A stretch of 64,000 nt of DNA from Roseateles aquatilis (GCF_002205645.1 NZ_NIOF01000001.1:496001-560000); one strand, 5' to 3'; shown: positions 48,106 to 62,445, counted from the first letter of the stretch. Notes: a model not told the origin generated them from the sequence alone. Translations and numbers: made by a program.

Positions 48106-48597
48106 TCAGACCCGCAGGATCCGCTCGCCGCGGCCGATGCCGCTGGTGCCGGTGCGCACCGTCTCGAGGATGGCCGCGCGGTCGATCGCGTCGATGAAGG
48201 CGTCCAGCTTGCCGGCGTCGCCGGTGAGCTCGATCGTGTAGGTCTTCTCGGTGACGTCGATGACGTGGCCGCGGAAGATGTCGGCGGTGCGCTTGAGTTC
48301 CTCGCGCTCCTTGCCGACCGCCCTCACCTTGATCAGCATGAGCTCGCGCTCGATGTAGCGGCCCTCGGTCAGGTCCACCACCTTCACGACCTCGATCAGC
48401 CGGTTCAGGTGCTTGGTGATCTGCTCGATGATGTCGTCGCTGCCGCTGGTGACGATGGTCATCCGCGACAGCGAGGCGTCCTCGGTGGGCGCCACCGTCA
48501 GGCTCTCGATGTTGTAGCCCCGGGCGGAGAACAGCGCCACGACGCGCGACAGCGCACCCGGCTCGTTCTCGATGAGCAAAGCAATGATGTGTTTCAT
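48106..48597 (-). CDS. ilvH: Acetolactate synthase small (regulatory) subunit
   Basis: A 163-residue regulatory subunit. The N-terminal ACT domain starts MKHIIALLIENEPGALSRVV and continues GYNIESLTVAPTEDASLSRM; it binds valine for feedback control. The C-terminal domain contains ELMLIKVRAVGKEREELKRT. Length and order are normal. It follows the large-subunit gene by 176 structured bases, in the position where an ilvH RNA motif is known in beta-proteobacteria. Confidence 0.96.
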   Translation of the reverse strand: MKHIIALLIENEPGALSRVVALFSARGYNIESLTVAPTEDASLSRMTIVTSGSDDIIEQITKHLNRLIEVVKVVDLTEGRYIERELMLIKVRAVGKEREELKRTADIFRGHVIDVTEKTYTIELTGDAGKLDAFIDAIDRAAILETVRTGTSGIGRGERILRV

Positions 48598-48773
48598 GGA
48601 ATCTCGTCCTTCGCGCTCTTCAGGCCGCCGGCGGTAACCGGTCGGCCCTTGGCCACGCTCTTCGATCAGGGAACAGGCTCGCGGAATCGCCGAGCGACTC
48701 GGGCCGTTCGCCGCCGGTCACGCCGCGCGCGGTAACGCGCGGTGCGCCGGACGGCTTCGGGCCGTCATCGGTC
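48598..48773 (-). promoter_or_regulatory. Structured intergenic RNA before ilvH (candidate ilvH motif)
   Basis: The 176 bases between ilvI and ilvH hold several GC stems, for instance CGCGCG-TTAC-CGCGCG and CCGG-TTAC-CGCCGG. A conserved ilvH RNA motif is described in the 5' UTR of ilvH in beta-proteobacteria. The position fits; I could not verify the consensus. There is no open reading frame. Confidence 0.35.
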
Positions 48774-50609
48774 TCAGAGGTCCTCGGAGCCCAGCAACAT
48801 CTCCGAGATGCCCTTGCCCGCCTGGACCATCGGCCAGACGTTTTCGGTCGGATCGGTCCGCACGTCCACGAAGACGGTGCGATCCTTCAGGCGCATCGCC
48901 TCGCGCAGCGCCGGCTCGACATCGGACGGCTTCTCCACCAGCAGGCCGACGTGCCCATAGGCCTCGGCCAGCTTGACGAAGTCGGGCAGCGCATCCATGT
49001 AGCTGTGCGAGTAACGCTTGCCGTAGTCCAGCTCCTGCCACTGCCGCACCATGCCGAGGTAGCGGTTGTTCAGCGAGATCACCTTCACAGGCGTCTTGTA
49101 CTGCTGGCAGGTCGAGAGCTCCTGGATGTTCATCTGGATGGAGCCCTCGCCGGTGATGCAGAACACGTCCGACTCCGGCTTGGCCAGCTTGATGCCCATC
49201 GCGTACGGCAGGCCCACGCCCATCGTGCCCAGGCCACCGGAGTTGATCCAGCGCCGCGGCTCGTCGAAGCGATAGAACTGCGCGGCCCACATCTGGTGCT
49301 GGCCGACGTCGGAGGTGATGTACGTGTCGCGGTCGCGGGTCAGGTTCCACAGCGTCTCGACGACGTACTGCGGCTTGATGACGTCGGTCGAGTGCTTGTA
49401 GGCCAGGCAGTCGCGCTTGCGCCAGTCGTTGATCTGGCTCCACCAGGCGTTGATCGCCTCGCCGTCGGGCCGCGCCTGCGCTTCACGGATCTGCGCGATC
49501 AGCTCCTGCAGCACGTCCTTCACATCGCCCACGATCGGGATGTCCACGCGCACGCGCTTGGAGATCGACGAGGGGTCGATGTCGATGTGGATGATCTTGC
49601 GGTCGACGCTGGAGAAGTGCTTCGGGTTGCCGATCACGCGGTCGTCGAAGCGCGCGCCCACGGCCAGCAGCACGTCGCAGTGCTGCATGGTCATGTTGGC
49701 CTCGTACGTGCCGTGCATACCCAGCATGCCCAGGAAGCGCGGATCGGTGCCGGGCATCGCGCCCAGGCCCATCAGCGTGTTGGTGCAGGGGTAGCCGAGC
49801 AGCTCGACGAGCTGGCGCAACTCCGCCGTCGCCTCGCCCAGGATGACGCCGCCGCCGGTGTAGATGTACGGCCGCTTGGCGTTCATCAGCAGTTGGACCG
49901 CCTTGCGGATCTGACCGCTGTGGCCCTTCTTCACCGGGTTGTAGGAGCGCATCTCGACGCGCTCCGGGTAGCTGAACGCGGCGCGGTTGAGCGAGACGTC
50001 CTTGGGGATGTCCACGACCACCGGGCCGGGGCGGCCGGTGCGGGCGATGTGGAACGCCTTCTTCAGCGTCATCGCCAGGTCGCGCACGTCCTTCACCAGG
50101 AAGTTGTGCTTGACGATGGGACGGGTGATGCCGACGGTGTCGCATTCCTGGAAGGCGTCCAGGCCGATGGCCGGGGTGGGCACCTGTCCGGTGATGATCA
50201 CCATCGGGATCGAATCCATGTACGCGGTCGCGATGCCGGTGATGGCATTCGTGACGCCCGGACCCGAGGTCACCAGCGCGACGCCCACCTCGCCGGTGGC
50301 GCGCGCGTAGCCGTCGGCGGCATGCACGGCGGCCTGCTCGTGCCTGACCAGCACGTGCTGGATGGCATCCTGCTTGTAGAGCGCGTCGTAGATGTAGAGG
50401 ACGGCACCGCCTGGATAACCCCAGAGGTACTTCACGCCTTCGGCCTGAAGACTCTGAACCAGGATTTCGGAGCCATTCAGCTCCTGACCGGAGCTGACGG
50501 AATTGGGGTGCGGTTGTGAGCGAGCTTCCGTGATCGCTGCACGTTTGATGTCCGCGGCAGACATGTCCATATGTCGAACCTCTGAGTTTTTTCTCTGACG
50601 AAAAACCAT
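48774..50609 (-). CDS. ilvI: Acetolactate synthase large (catalytic) subunit
   Basis: A 611-residue thiamine diphosphate enzyme joining two pyruvates, or pyruvate and 2-oxobutyrate. The catalytic Glu is E91 in [23 protein letters not shown]- and thiamine-binding regions include [14 protein letters not shown] and [21 protein letters not shown] chose the ATG at 50609 because GAGGAG lies six bases upstream; ATGs at 50570 and 50564 are alternatives (AGAGG at nine bases). It could equally be named ilvB. It is first in ilvI-ilvH-ilvC and divergent from the sigma-factor operon. Confidence 0.95.
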   Translation of the reverse strand: MVFRQRKNSEVRHMDMSAADIKRAAITEARSQPHPNSVSSGQELNGSEILVQSLQAEGVKYLWGYPGGAVLYIYDALYKQDAIQHVLVRHEQAAVHAADGYARATGEVGVALVTSGPGVTNAITGIATAYMDSIPMVIITGQVPTPAIGLDAFQECDTVGITRPIVKHNFLVKDVRDLAMTLKKAFHIARTGRPGPVVVDIPKDVSLNRAAFSYPERVEMRSYNPVKKGHSGQIRKAVQLLMNAKRPYIYTGGGVILGEATAELRQLVELLGYPCTNTLMGLGAMPGTDPRFLGMLGMHGTYEANMTMQHCDVLLAVGARFDDRVIGNPKHFSSVDRKIIHIDIDPSSISKRVRVDIPIVGDVKDVLQELIAQIREAQARPDGEAINAWWSQINDWRKRDCLAYKHSTDVIKPQYVVETLWNLTRDRDTYITSDVGQHQMWAAQFYRFDEPRRWINSGGLGTMGVGLPYAMGIKLAKPESDVFCITGEGSIQMNIQELSTCQQYKTPVKVISLNNRYLGMVRQWQELDYGKRYSHSYMDALPDFVKLAEAYGHVGLLVEKPSDVEPALREAMRLKDRTVFVDVRTDPTENVWPMVQAGKGISEMLLGSEDL

Positions 50610-50831
50610 CGGTGCTCCTCCTCTCACCCTTGTGGGGCGGACTTGGAACGTCGCGTCAAAAACAGGGCGGCCCGGGTCGGGCGGCCAGCTTGAGACAAAT
50701 ACTGCGTTGTGCGAAGGCGCGATTATGCATGCAAACCCGCATGAACCTTCGAAGGCAATCGCTATTTGTAGTGCGAGTGCGATACTCTTCGCCGCTTTTG
50801 CCCGCCCGATCGCCGCTTTCGGCGCCAGCCC

Positions 50832-51398
50832 TTGGCCACAGACAAAGAACTCAACGACTTTCTCAAGACCGTCGACCGACGCGCGTTCAAGCGCACGGTT
50901 TACATGGTGCGAGACGAGGACGCCGCGCTGGACATCGTCCAGGACGCGATGATCCGTCTGGCCGAGAAGTATTTCGACCGCCCGGCCGCCGAGCTGCCGC
51001 TGCTGTTCCAGCGCATCCTGTCCAACGCGACGATGGACTGGTTCCGCCGGCAGAAGGTGCGCAACGCGCTCTTCAGCAACCTCTCGGACTTCGAGGGCGG
51101 CGAGCCCGGCGACGATTTCGACCTGCTGGAATCGCTGGAAACGCGGGAGGGCTCGATGGGCGCCCTGTCCGCCGCGGACGAGGTGTCGCGGTTTCAGGTG
51201 CTGGCCATCATCGAACAAGACGTTGCAGCTTTGCCGGCGCGTCAACGCGAAGCCTTTTTGCTGCGTTACTGGGAAGAACTCGACGTCGCGGAGACGGCCG
51301 CGGTCATGGGTTGCTCGGAGGGCAGTGTCAAGACACACTGCTCCCGCGCGGTGCATGCACTGGCCAAAACGCTCAAAGCCAAGGGAATCACGCTATGA
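50832..51398 (+). CDS. ECF-type RNA polymerase sigma factor
   Basis: A 188-residue sigma factor with regions 2 and 4 only. Region 2 is around [20 protein letters not shown] followed by [11 protein letters not shown]; the linker is Glu/Asp-rich ([15 protein letters not shown]); region 4 has [20 protein letters not shown] and [14 protein letters not shown], the -35 recognition helix. The start is TTG at 50832, with no strong ribosome site, so it may be set slightly differently. It overlaps the next gene by four bases. The downstream single-pass membrane protein is a candidate anti-sigma factor. Confidence 0.88.
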   Translation: MATDKELNDFLKTVDRRAFKRTVYMVRDEDAALDIVQDAMIRLAEKYFDRPAAELPLLFQRILSNATMDWFRRQKVRNALFSNLSDFEGGEPGDDFDLLESLETREGSMGALSAADEVSRFQVLAIIEQDVAALPARQREAFLLRYWEELDVAETAAVMGCSEGSVKTHCSRAVHALAKTLKAKGITL

Positions 51399-51892
51399 AG
51401 AAGAACACGCCAGGAACGCCGCTGCCGCAGGAGCTGGACGCGCGCGTGACCCGCTTCGGCCTGCGCGTCGCCGCCGGCTTGACCGAGAACAGCACCACCC
51501 TGTCCGGCGACATCCAGGAACGGCTGCGCTTCGCGCGTGAGCAGGCGCTCGCCAAGGCGATCGCCGCCCGCGCGGCGGCTCCGGTGACCGAGTCCGCCGT
51601 GCGCCACGTCGGTGGCGGCACGCTGGCCCTGGGCGGCGGCGACAAGACCCCGCGCTGGCTGAAGGCCGCGGCGCTGCTGCCTCTGGCGCTGCTGCTGGGC
51701 GGTCTGCTGCTGATCCAGCACAGCCAGTGGTACGAGCAGATCCGCAGCGCGGCCGAGCTCGACACCGAGATGCTCTCCAAGCCGCTGCCGCCCGCCGCGT
51801 ATAGCGACCCGGGCTTCCGCGAATACCTGAACGAGCACCCGAACGACCCCAACAGCGCCGACGACGCCAAGTCCGACGAAGCCAAAGAGTGA
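51395..51892 (+). CDS. DUF3619 single-pass membrane protein
   Basis: A 165-residue protein with a soluble N-terminal half (ELDARVTRFGLRVAAGLTEN, ~13-32), one hydrophobic segment (WLKAAALLPLALLLGGLLLI, ~88-107) and a C-terminal acidic tail that would be outside the membrane. It belongs to DUF3619, found beside sigma-factor genes in Burkholderiales. The start overlaps the sigma factor stop (ATGA), so both are made together. This layout is what anti-sigma factors look like, but no recognisable zinc-binding anti-sigma motif is present. Confidence 0.8.
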   Translation: MKKNTPGTPLPQELDARVTRFGLRVAAGLTENSTTLSGDIQERLRFAREQALAKAIAARAAAPVTESAVRHVGGGTLALGGGDKTPRWLKAAALLPLALLLGGLLLIQHSQWYEQIRSAAELDTEMLSKPLPPAAYSDPGFREYLNEHPNDPNSADDAKSDEAKE

Positions 51893-52758
51893 GCCGGCGC
51901 GTGGCCAGTCCCTTCCGCGTTATCCCTGACACCCCCACCGCCTCCCCCCGGGTTCGCCGCCTGGGGCTGACGCTTGTCGGCTGCGCGTTGGCATGCGCCG
52001 CCGCATGGGCGACCGCGCAGGACAACGCCGCGTCGGCGCCCGTGCTGGCGCCGGTGGAGATCGCCGTGCCGGTGCCGGTCGTGCCCGCGTCGGCCGCCGC
52101 CCGGGCCTCCGCCCCCCTTCCGACGCCGGCGACGCCGACGGCCCCGGCCGTCCTCAGCCTGGGCCAGAACTGGTCCTCGCTGACGCCGATGCAAAAGGAG
52201 GCGCTCGCGCCGCTGTCCCGCGAATGGGACCAACTGGACGGTGCCCACAAGGGCAAGTGGCTGGAAATCGCGGCCCGTTATCCGACCTTGCCCGTGGAGC
52301 ACCAGCAACGCCTGCGCGAGCGCATGGTCGAGTGGACGCGCATGTCCGCCGCCGACCGCCAGAAGGCCCGCATCGGCTACCAGCACGCTGGCGAGCTGCG
52401 CGGCCCCGAGCAGACCAAGCTGCAGGCGAAATGGGAGGCCTACCAGGCGCTATCGCCGGAGAAACGCCAGCGCCTCGTCGAACGCGCCGCCGAGAAGGCC
52501 TCGGCCGAGCGACGCGACGCCCCGCCGGCGCCCAACCTGGCCAAGGCCCCGATTCAGCGCGCCCCGCTGTCGGTGACCAGCACCGGTCCGACCGTCGTCC
52601 AGGCCCGCCCGGGCGCGACGACGGTGCTGCTGACGCAGCGCGCCGAGCCGGCTCCGGCCGGCGCCAGCACCGCGCCGGGCCGCCCGCTGCGCACACCGCG
52701 CGAAGCCAGGCTCGACCCCAATACGCTGCTCCCCAAGCGCGACGGCGCCAGCCGCTAA
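51889..52758 (+). CDS. DUF3106 secreted or membrane-anchored protein
   Basis: A 289-residue protein starting GTG within the preceding stop. A signal-like hydrophobic stretch (LTLVGCALACAAAWATAQ, ~27-44) leads into an Ala/Pro-rich linker. The conserved DUF3106 core is WSSLTPMQKEALAPLSREWD, LEIAARYPTLP, and RMVEWTRMSAADRQKARIGY. The C-terminal ~90 residues are low complexity. Repeated short Trp/Pro helices resemble periplasmic stress sensors of the CpxP type, but that is only a resemblance. It overlaps the upstream gene by four bases. Confidence 0.78.
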   Translation: MSRRVASPFRVIPDTPTASPRVRRLGLTLVGCALACAAAWATAQDNAASAPVLAPVEIAVPVPVVPASAAARASAPLPTPATPTAPAVLSLGQNWSSLTPMQKEALAPLSREWDQLDGAHKGKWLEIAARYPTLPVEHQQRLRERMVEWTRMSAADRQKARIGYQHAGELRGPEQTKLQAKWEAYQALSPEKRQRLVERAAEKASAERRDAPPAPNLAKAPIQRAPLSVTSTGPTVVQARPGATTVLLTQRAEPAPAGASTAPGRPLRTPREARLDPNTLLPKRDGASR

Positions 52759-52767
52759 ACTGGCGCG

Positions 52768-53319
52768 ATGACCTCCGCCCCCGCGACCGGCGACGACGCT
52801 CCGCCCGCCTTGATGCGCCGCATGGCGTCCTTTCTTTATGAAGGCGTCGTGCTGTTCGGCGTCGTCTTCATCGCCGGCTGGCTGTATTCGACGCTGACAC
52901 AGCAGCACAACGCGCTGGTCGGCCAGCAGGGGCTGCAGGCCTTCCTCTTCTTTGTGCTCGGCATCTACTTCATCTGGTTCTGGTCGCGCGGCGGCCAGAC
53001 CGTCGCGATGAAGGCCTGGCACCTGCGGGTCGTCGACGCGCAGGGCCGCCCGGTGACGCAGCGGCGGGCCCTGGCCCGCTACCTGGCGTCCTGGCTCTGG
53101 TTCCTGCCGGCGCTGGCCAGCGTCCACCTGCTGGACCTCGACCACAGCACCGGCGCGATCTTCGGCACGCTGTTCGCCGGCGTGCTGGGCTATCTGCTGC
53201 TGGCGCGGCTGCATCCGCAGCGCCTGTTCCTGCACGACGTGCTCTGCAGCACCCGCCTGATCACGCAGCGCCCGGCCCCACGCCGGGCCGCCGCCGCTCG
53301 GCCGGCCGCCGATTCCTGA
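52768..53319 (+). CDS. RDD-family membrane protein
   Basis: A 183-residue protein with three to four hydrophobic segments. It has the RDD-type features: an Arg in the first segment (LMRRMASFLYEGVVLFGVVF), the middle motif GGQTVAMKAWHLRVVDAQGR, and an Asp in the later loop (LFLHDVLCSTRLI). The family has poorly known roles; some members act as ion antiporters. It lies nine bases after DUF3106 and 18 bases before dgkA, within one operon. Confidence 0.85.
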   Translation: MTSAPATGDDAPPALMRRMASFLYEGVVLFGVVFIAGWLYSTLTQQHNALVGQQGLQAFLFFVLGIYFIWFWSRGGQTVAMKAWHLRVVDAQGRPVTQRRALARYLASWLWFLPALASVHLLDLDHSTGAIFGTLFAGVLGYLLLARLHPQRLFLHDVLCSTRLITQRPAPRRAAAARPAADS

Positions 53320-53337
53320 CCTTCTCCCCTCCCCACG

Positions 53338-53715
53338 ATGAGCAACCCCCACAAGGGCCGCACCGGCCTGGATCGCATCCTGCACGCCGCCGGTTATTCC
53401 TGGGACGGCCTGATGGCCGCCTATCGGGGCGAAAGCGCCTTCCGCCAGGAGGTCTGGCTGACGCTGGTCGGCGCGCCGCTGGCCTTCTGGCTGGGCAAGG
53501 ACTGGGTGCAGGTGGCGTTGCTGCTGGGCTCGCTGATCCTGGTACTGATCGTGGAGCTGCTGAACTCCGCGGTGGAAGCGGCGATCGACCGCGTCTCGTT
53601 CGAGCTGCACGACCTGAGCAAGCGCGCCAAGGACATCGCCAGCGCCGCCGTGCTGCTGTCGCTGCTGCTGAGCGCCGGCATCTGGGGCGCAGCGATCTGG
53701 CAACACCTGCGCTGA
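53338..53715 (+). CDS. dgkA: Diacylglycerol kinase
   Basis: A 125-residue trimeric membrane kinase that recycles diacylglycerol released by membrane-derived oligosaccharide or lipid A modification to phosphatidic acid. The N-terminal amphipathic helix contains RILHAAGYSWDGL; the catalytic EVWLTLVGAPLAFWLG and IVELLNSAVEAAIDRVS carry the conserved Glu and Asn residues. Three membrane helices are visible. Length is normal. It is the last gene of the sigma-factor operon. Confidence 0.95.
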   Translation: MSNPHKGRTGLDRILHAAGYSWDGLMAAYRGESAFRQEVWLTLVGAPLAFWLGKDWVQVALLLGSLILVLIVELLNSAVEAAIDRVSFELHDLSKRAKDIASAAVLLSLLLSAGIWGAAIWQHLR

Positions 53716-53749
53716 GCTGCCGCCGGTCCGACGATTCCCAGGAAATGAA

Positions 53750-53783
53750 GAAGGGCGGGACGCCGATCGGCGCCCCGCCCTTC
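53750..53783. terminator. Bidirectional terminator between dgkA and glnB
   Basis: A 10-bp stem GAAGGGCGGG/CCCGCCCTTC flanks an inner palindrome CGCCGATCGGCG. It lies between two convergent genes, with short T-rich stretches on both sides, so it can serve both. Confidence 0.75.
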
Positions 53784-53827
53784 TGTCCTTCCGGCCGCTC
53801 CGAAGACGCGAAGCAGCCGTCGGCGGA

Positions 53828-54211
<384 letters not shown>

Positions 54212-54287
54212 TTAAGCACGGATCCCCTCGATCACGTCCCCGCCATCCGAGAAGGCTGGCATCGCACAGCCTCGGGACGGGCGATGC

Positions 54288-56384
<2,097 letters not shown>

Positions 56385-56443
56385 GGGGCAACATCCTGCC
56401 ATCAAAGCGCGGGCTTTGGGCTTGCGCCTAAGATTTGCCGCGC

Positions 56444-57634
56444 ATGACCTCCGCCCACGCTACGCCGCCCGCCCCTCCTCAACCGCTGATCCGTGTCGAC
56501 GACGACCCCGCCGCGTTGCCGCGCGAGGCGTGGAATGCGCTGCTGACCCGGTCGCCGCTGCCCTCGCCGTTCATGCGGCTCGAGTATCTGGAGGCGATGC
56601 ACGCGTCCGGCTCGGCGGTCGCGAAGAAGGGCTGGCAGGCGCAGTTCCTGAGCGTCTGGGAGGACGACGAACTGATCGCCGCCTGCCCGGCCTACCTGAA
56701 GGGGCATTCGTATGGCGAGTACGTCTTCGACTGGGCCTGGGCCGACGCCTATCAACGTCATGGACTGGCCTATTACCCCAAGCTGCTGGTCGCCGTGCCC
56801 TTCACGCCGGTGCCGGGCAGCCGCCTGCTGGCGCGCGACGACACCGCGCGCGAGTGGCTGCTCAAGGGCCTGCGCGCGCTGGCGATGAAGACCGAACTGT
56901 CCTCCGTGCACGTGCTCTTCGGCGACGAGTCGGATCGACAGGCGCTGGCCGCGGACGGCTGGCTGCCCCGCCAGCAGGTGCAGTTCCACTGGACCGGCGA
57001 CGGCGTGCCGCGCGACTTCGACGACTACCTGCGAACGCTGCAACGCGAGAAGCGCAAGAAGATCCAGCAGGAGCGACGCAAGGTGGCCGACGCCGGCATC
57101 CGCTTCGAGACGCTGCGCGGGACCGCGATCGGCGCGGACGACTGGGACTTCTTCTACGAGTGCTACACGCTCACCTACCTGGCCCACCGCAACAAGCCCT
57201 ATCTGACACGGGACTTCTTCGCGCGGATGGCGGCGGACATGCCGGAGCACTGGTTGATGTTCGTCGCCCGCGACGCGCAGGGCGAGCGGGTGGCCGCGTC
57301 ATTGGTCGCCATCGACGACGCGCAGCGCGCGGCCTACGGTCGCTACTGGGGCGCGACGCGCTACATCCCCAACCTGCATTTCGATGCCTGCTACTACCAG
57401 CCGCTGGCCTGGTGCCTGGCGAACGGCTGGCTGCGCTTCGAAGGCGGCGCGCAGGGGGAGCACAAGATGGCGCGCGGCCTGATGCCGGTGGCGACGCATT
57501 CGGCGCACTGGCTGGCGCATCCGCAGTTCCGCGAGGCGGTGGCGGACTTCCTTGAGCGCGAAGGTCAGGCGATGGACGAGTACATCGACGAACTGGAGCG
57601 GCATCAGCCGTTCAAGGCCGCGGCGACGGATTGA
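56444..57634 (+). CDS. FemAB-like (DUF482) GNAT-fold protein
   Basis: A 396-residue cytosolic protein of the DUF482/peptidogalycan family, related to FemABX acyltransferases. Signature stretches: [20 protein letters not shown] near the start, [36 protein letters not shown], and the C-terminal [20 protein letters not shown], with [16 protein letters not shown]. The exact acyl acceptor is unknown. Start at the ATG at 56444; the TTG nine bases upstream is less likely. It is divergent from nadE with ~59 bases between and convergent with the glycosyltransferase. Confidence 0.85.
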   Translation: MTSAHATPPAPPQPLIRVDDDPAALPREAWNALLTRSPLPSPFMRLEYLEAMHASGSAVAKKGWQAQFLSVWEDDELIAACPAYLKGHSYGEYVFDWAWADAYQRHGLAYYPKLLVAVPFTPVPGSRLLARDDTAREWLLKGLRALAMKTELSSVHVLFGDESDRQALAADGWLPRQQVQFHWTGDGVPRDFDDYLRTLQREKRKKIQQERRKVADAGIRFETLRGTAIGADDWDFFYECYTLTYLAHRNKPYLTRDFFARMAADMPEHWLMFVARDAQGERVAASLVAIDDAQRAAYGRYWGATRYIPNLHFDACYYQPLAWCLANGWLRFEGGAQGEHKMARGLMPVATHSAHWLAHPQFREAVADFLEREGQAMDEYIDELERHQPFKAAATD

Positions 57635-58877
57635 CGCGCCCCGTCGACGTGACCAACCGCGGCTGAGCTCGCCCCACGGCGCCCGCATGCTCGCGGAACA
57701 AGGCCGCCAGCGTCTCGGCCGCATCGTCGATGTCGTGACGAGCGAGCACGCGTGCGCGCGCCGCCTCGCCCTTGCGCCGCAGCTCGGCGTCGTCGCAGCG
57801 CAGGCAGTCGATCATGGCCTGCGCCAGCGGCTGCGGATCACCGGCCGGCACCAGCCAGCCGTTGTCCGGGCGGACGAGCTCCGGGATCGCCGCGATCGCC
57901 GTGCTGATGACCGGGCGGCTCAACGCCATCGATTCCATCACCACGACCGGCAGGCCCTCGGCGAAGCTCGACACCACCAGCGCGCGGGACGCGAGCATCT
58001 CCTCGCGCACCTGATCGCTGCTGATCCAGCCCGTGATGCGGACGCGATGACCCAATCGCAGTTGGGCGATGCGCGCCTCGACCGGTCCGCGCAGCTCGCC
58101 GTCGCCCGCCAGCACCAGTTCAAACTCCAACCCCAGGGCGGCGACCAGCGCGGCGGCCTCCAGCATCAGCAGATGGCCCTTCTGCTCGCACAGGCGGCCG
58201 ACGGCCAGCAGGCGTCGACCACTGGCCGGCGCGGCCGCCGTGGCGTGGAAGGCCGGCTCGACGCCGCAAGGCACGATCTTGATCTTCGGCCAGTGGTCGT
58301 GGTCGACCCAGCGATAGACCTGGCTGCGGCAAAACGACGAGATCGCCACGACGAAACGCGCGCGGCGGATCTTCTCGCCCAGGTGCAGCATCTCGGGCCG
58401 GTCGAACTCCTCGGAGCCATGGCAGGTGAAGCTGTAGCCCGGCCCGCCCAGCGCCTCGATCAGCAGCGCCACCTCGGTGGCGTTCGTCCCGAAATGGGCG
58501 TGGACGTGGTCGACCCCCTGCTCGCGCAACATCGCGAGCGCGAGGCACGCCTCGGCCAGATAGATGAAGTGGACGGGCAGCGGGCGGTCGGCCCGGCGGC
58601 CCAGACGGAAGGTCAACATCAGCGCCGAGAAGAACCGGGCCGGCGACGTCAGCGCCTGTGTCAGCAAGGCCTTGATCAGCGGCCCCACGCCGCCGCGCAG
58701 CAGGTAATGCGTGTGCGCCTTCTCCGCCTGGTCGGTGGGATCAGGGGCGGCATCGTCCCAGCCGCGCACCGCCACCCGCATCACGTCCACGCCTTGCTGC
58801 TCCAGCGCCAGAATCTCGCGGCGGATGAAGGTGTGGCTGACCTTGGGGTAGTGATTCAGCAGGTAGGCGACTTTCAC
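57612..58877 (-). CDS. Glycosyltransferase family 4 protein
   Basis: A 421-residue GT-B fold glycosyltransferase, probably for exopolysaccharide or lipopolysaccharide sugars. The N-terminal acceptor domain starts KVAYLLNHYPKVSHTFIRRE and includes HVHAHFGTNATEVALL. The nucleotide-sugar domain has LLAVGRLCEQKGH and SSFAEGLPVVVMESMALSRP, the EX7E-type motif. I use the GTG at 58877, since GGAG lies eight bases upstream and the family starts there. Its 3' end overlaps the FemAB-like gene by 23 bases. No sugar-pathway neighbours help to define the substrate. Confidence 0.88.
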   Translation of the reverse strand: MKVAYLLNHYPKVSHTFIRREILALEQQGVDVMRVAVRGWDDAAPDPTDQAEKAHTHYLLRGGVGPLIKALLTQALTSPARFFSALMLTFRLGRRADRPLPVHFIYLAEACLALAMLREQGVDHVHAHFGTNATEVALLIEALGGPGYSFTCHGSEEFDRPEMLHLGEKIRRARFVVAISSFCRSQVYRWVDHDHWPKIKIVPCGVEPAFHATAAAPASGRRLLAVGRLCEQKGHLLMLEAAALVAALGLEFELVLAGDGELRGPVEARIAQLRLGHRVRITGWISSDQVREEMLASRALVVSSFAEGLPVVVMESMALSRPVISTAIAAIPELVRPDNGWLVPAGDPQPLAQAMIDCLRCDDAELRRKGEAARARVLARHDIDDAAETLAALFREHAGAVGRAQPRLVTSTGRVNPSPRP

Positions 58878-59355
58878 GTGTACGGCTCCTTTGTTCGCCA
58901 ATCGAATGGGCGACACAAGCCAACCATTCTGGTGCCTGGCGCACCAGGCACACAACGCGAATCCCCAAAATAGGGACATCCCGGATGTAACGCGGCGTCA
59001 AGGCATGGGGGTTGCCCTTCGGGACATTTGGGGAGCGCTGCTCGGCGGCTCGGCGGCTCGGCGGCAGCCTGAAGGATCCGGCTCCTGCGACGCTCGGCGC
59101 GTTGGCCGCAAGGGCGTTGGGGCCAGCGCCTTCGCGCAAACCCCACGCCCTTCCGTCCCAACCACCTGCCAACTTCCAAGGTTTCGCGATCGAGGACTTC
59201 GGATTGGGGCGGCAAGCGCGTGTGAGCGCGTGGAGCGCAGGGGATTTTCTTGATCGGTGTTGGCGTGGCGGTCGTTGCTTCCGGAAACGAAAAAGCGTCC
59301 CGGAGGACGCTTCGTTCGGCGCGGTCCTCGTGAGAGTCCCGCTTCCTGTCGGCGA
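58878..59355. other. Gene-free stretch with several stem-loops
   Basis: 478 bases with no supported gene. It holds a perfect hairpin GTGCCTGG-CGCA-CCAGGCAC (58933-58952), three tandem copies of CTCGGCGG (59041-59064), and a 12-bp stem with one bulge (59110-59122 with 59141-59152, core AAGGGCGT). The ppa terminator is at its end (59293-59312). No transposase-like coding is apparent in any frame. Confidence 0.6.
59293..59312 (-). terminator. Terminator after ppa
   Basis: A perfect 8-bp stem AAGCGTCC/GGACGCTT with a 4-base loop is followed on the minus strand by TTTTTCGTT, 43 bases beyond the ppa stop. Confidence 0.85.
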
Positions 59356-59895
59356 TCAGCCTTGCAGCGACTTCGCGTAGTTGGCGATGCCGTCGGTGAT
59401 TTCCTTCTTGGCGGCCTCGGGGCCTTCCCAGCCCTTGACCTTGACCCACTTGTTGGGCTCGAGGTCCTTGTAGTGCTCGAAGAAATGCTGGATGGCCTTC
59501 AGGCGCATCTGGTTGATGTCCTCGGGCTTCTGCCAGTGGTCGTAGATCGGCAGGATCTTGCTGGTCGGGACGGCCAGCAGCTTGGCGTCACCGCCCGCCT
59601 CGTCGTCCATGGCCAGCATGCCGATCGCGCGGCAGGTCACCACCACGCCCGGCGTCAGCGGGAAGGGCGTGATCACCAGCACGTCCACCGGATCGCCGTC
59701 GTCCGCCAGCGTCTGCGGCACGTAGCCGTAATTGCAGGGGTAATGCATCGCGGTCGTCATGAAGCGGTCGACGAACAGCGCGCCGCTTTCCTTGTCGACC
59801 TCGTACTTGATCGGGTCGGCGTTCATCGGGATCTCGATGACGACGTTGAACTGCTCGGGCGCCTTCGCGCCGGGGGTGACTTTGTGCAGGCTCAT
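59356..59895 (-). CDS. ppa: Soluble inorganic pyrophosphatase
   Basis: A 179-residue family I enzyme that hydrolyses pyrophosphate from biosynthetic reactions. The signature [11 protein letters not shown] with three Mg-binding Asp residues is intact; [16 protein letters not shown] and [14 protein letters not shown] are also typical. I start at the ATG at 59895 beside SLHKVTPG. It stands back to back with the membrane pyrophosphatase gene, 315 bases apart. Confidence 0.96.
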   Translation of the reverse strand: MSLHKVTPGAKAPEQFNVVIEIPMNADPIKYEVDKESGALFVDRFMTTAMHYPCNYGYVPQTLADDGDPVDVLVITPFPLTPGVVVTCRAIGMLAMDDEAGGDAKLLAVPTSKILPIYDHWQKPEDINQMRLKAIQHFFEHYKDLEPNKWVKVKGWEGPEAAKKEITDGIANYAKSLQG

Positions 59896-60210
59896 GATGG
59901 TGGACAGCGGGAATGCCAGGGAAACCGGGATTCTAGAGGCTCGCCTGAACCGGCCCTGACGTTCGGACCCAGCCGTCATGCCCACGTGAAGGCCCTGCGG
60001 GGCGTGGGGTCAGTTCTTGCCCGGCGCCCCTGCAAAGCCTGACACCAGCCTTGCGGCGCGGACTGAATCCGCTGGTAAACGCTCGTGCCATGACCTATCA
60101 CCGGGCTTAGCATCGTCCGACGGACTGTTGCTGTCGCATGCGCGCAGGGCCGGCGCGGCGGGGCATCGGGGCGTCTTCAAAAAATGGCGGTCAGCTAGAG
60201 GAGACAACAT
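59896..60210. other. Divergent control region between ppa and hppA
   Basis: 315 bases without a supported gene. A GGGGCG/CGCCCC stem occurs at 59999-60004 and 60025-60030. A strong ribosome site AGAGGAG lies about eight bases before the hppA ATG. I see no convincing promoter hexamers. The open frame over the ppa side is an upstream extension of ppa without family resemblance. Confidence 0.5.
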
Positions 60211-62415
<2,205 letters not shown>

Positions 62416-62445
62416 TCCTTGATAAGCAGCGGCTTCCAGCGCCGG

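Noticed and set aside
50656-50742. A possible leader peptide before ilvI (28 codons)
   Set aside because: It has only scattered branched-chain codons (one Val, one Ile, two Leu) and the hairpin after it is weak and not followed closely by T residues, so attenuation is not supported.
58878-58979. A longer N terminus for the glycosyltransferase
   Set aside because: It covers the GTGCCTGG hairpin and is Trp/Cys-rich without family resemblance; a GTG with GGAG upstream lies at 58877.
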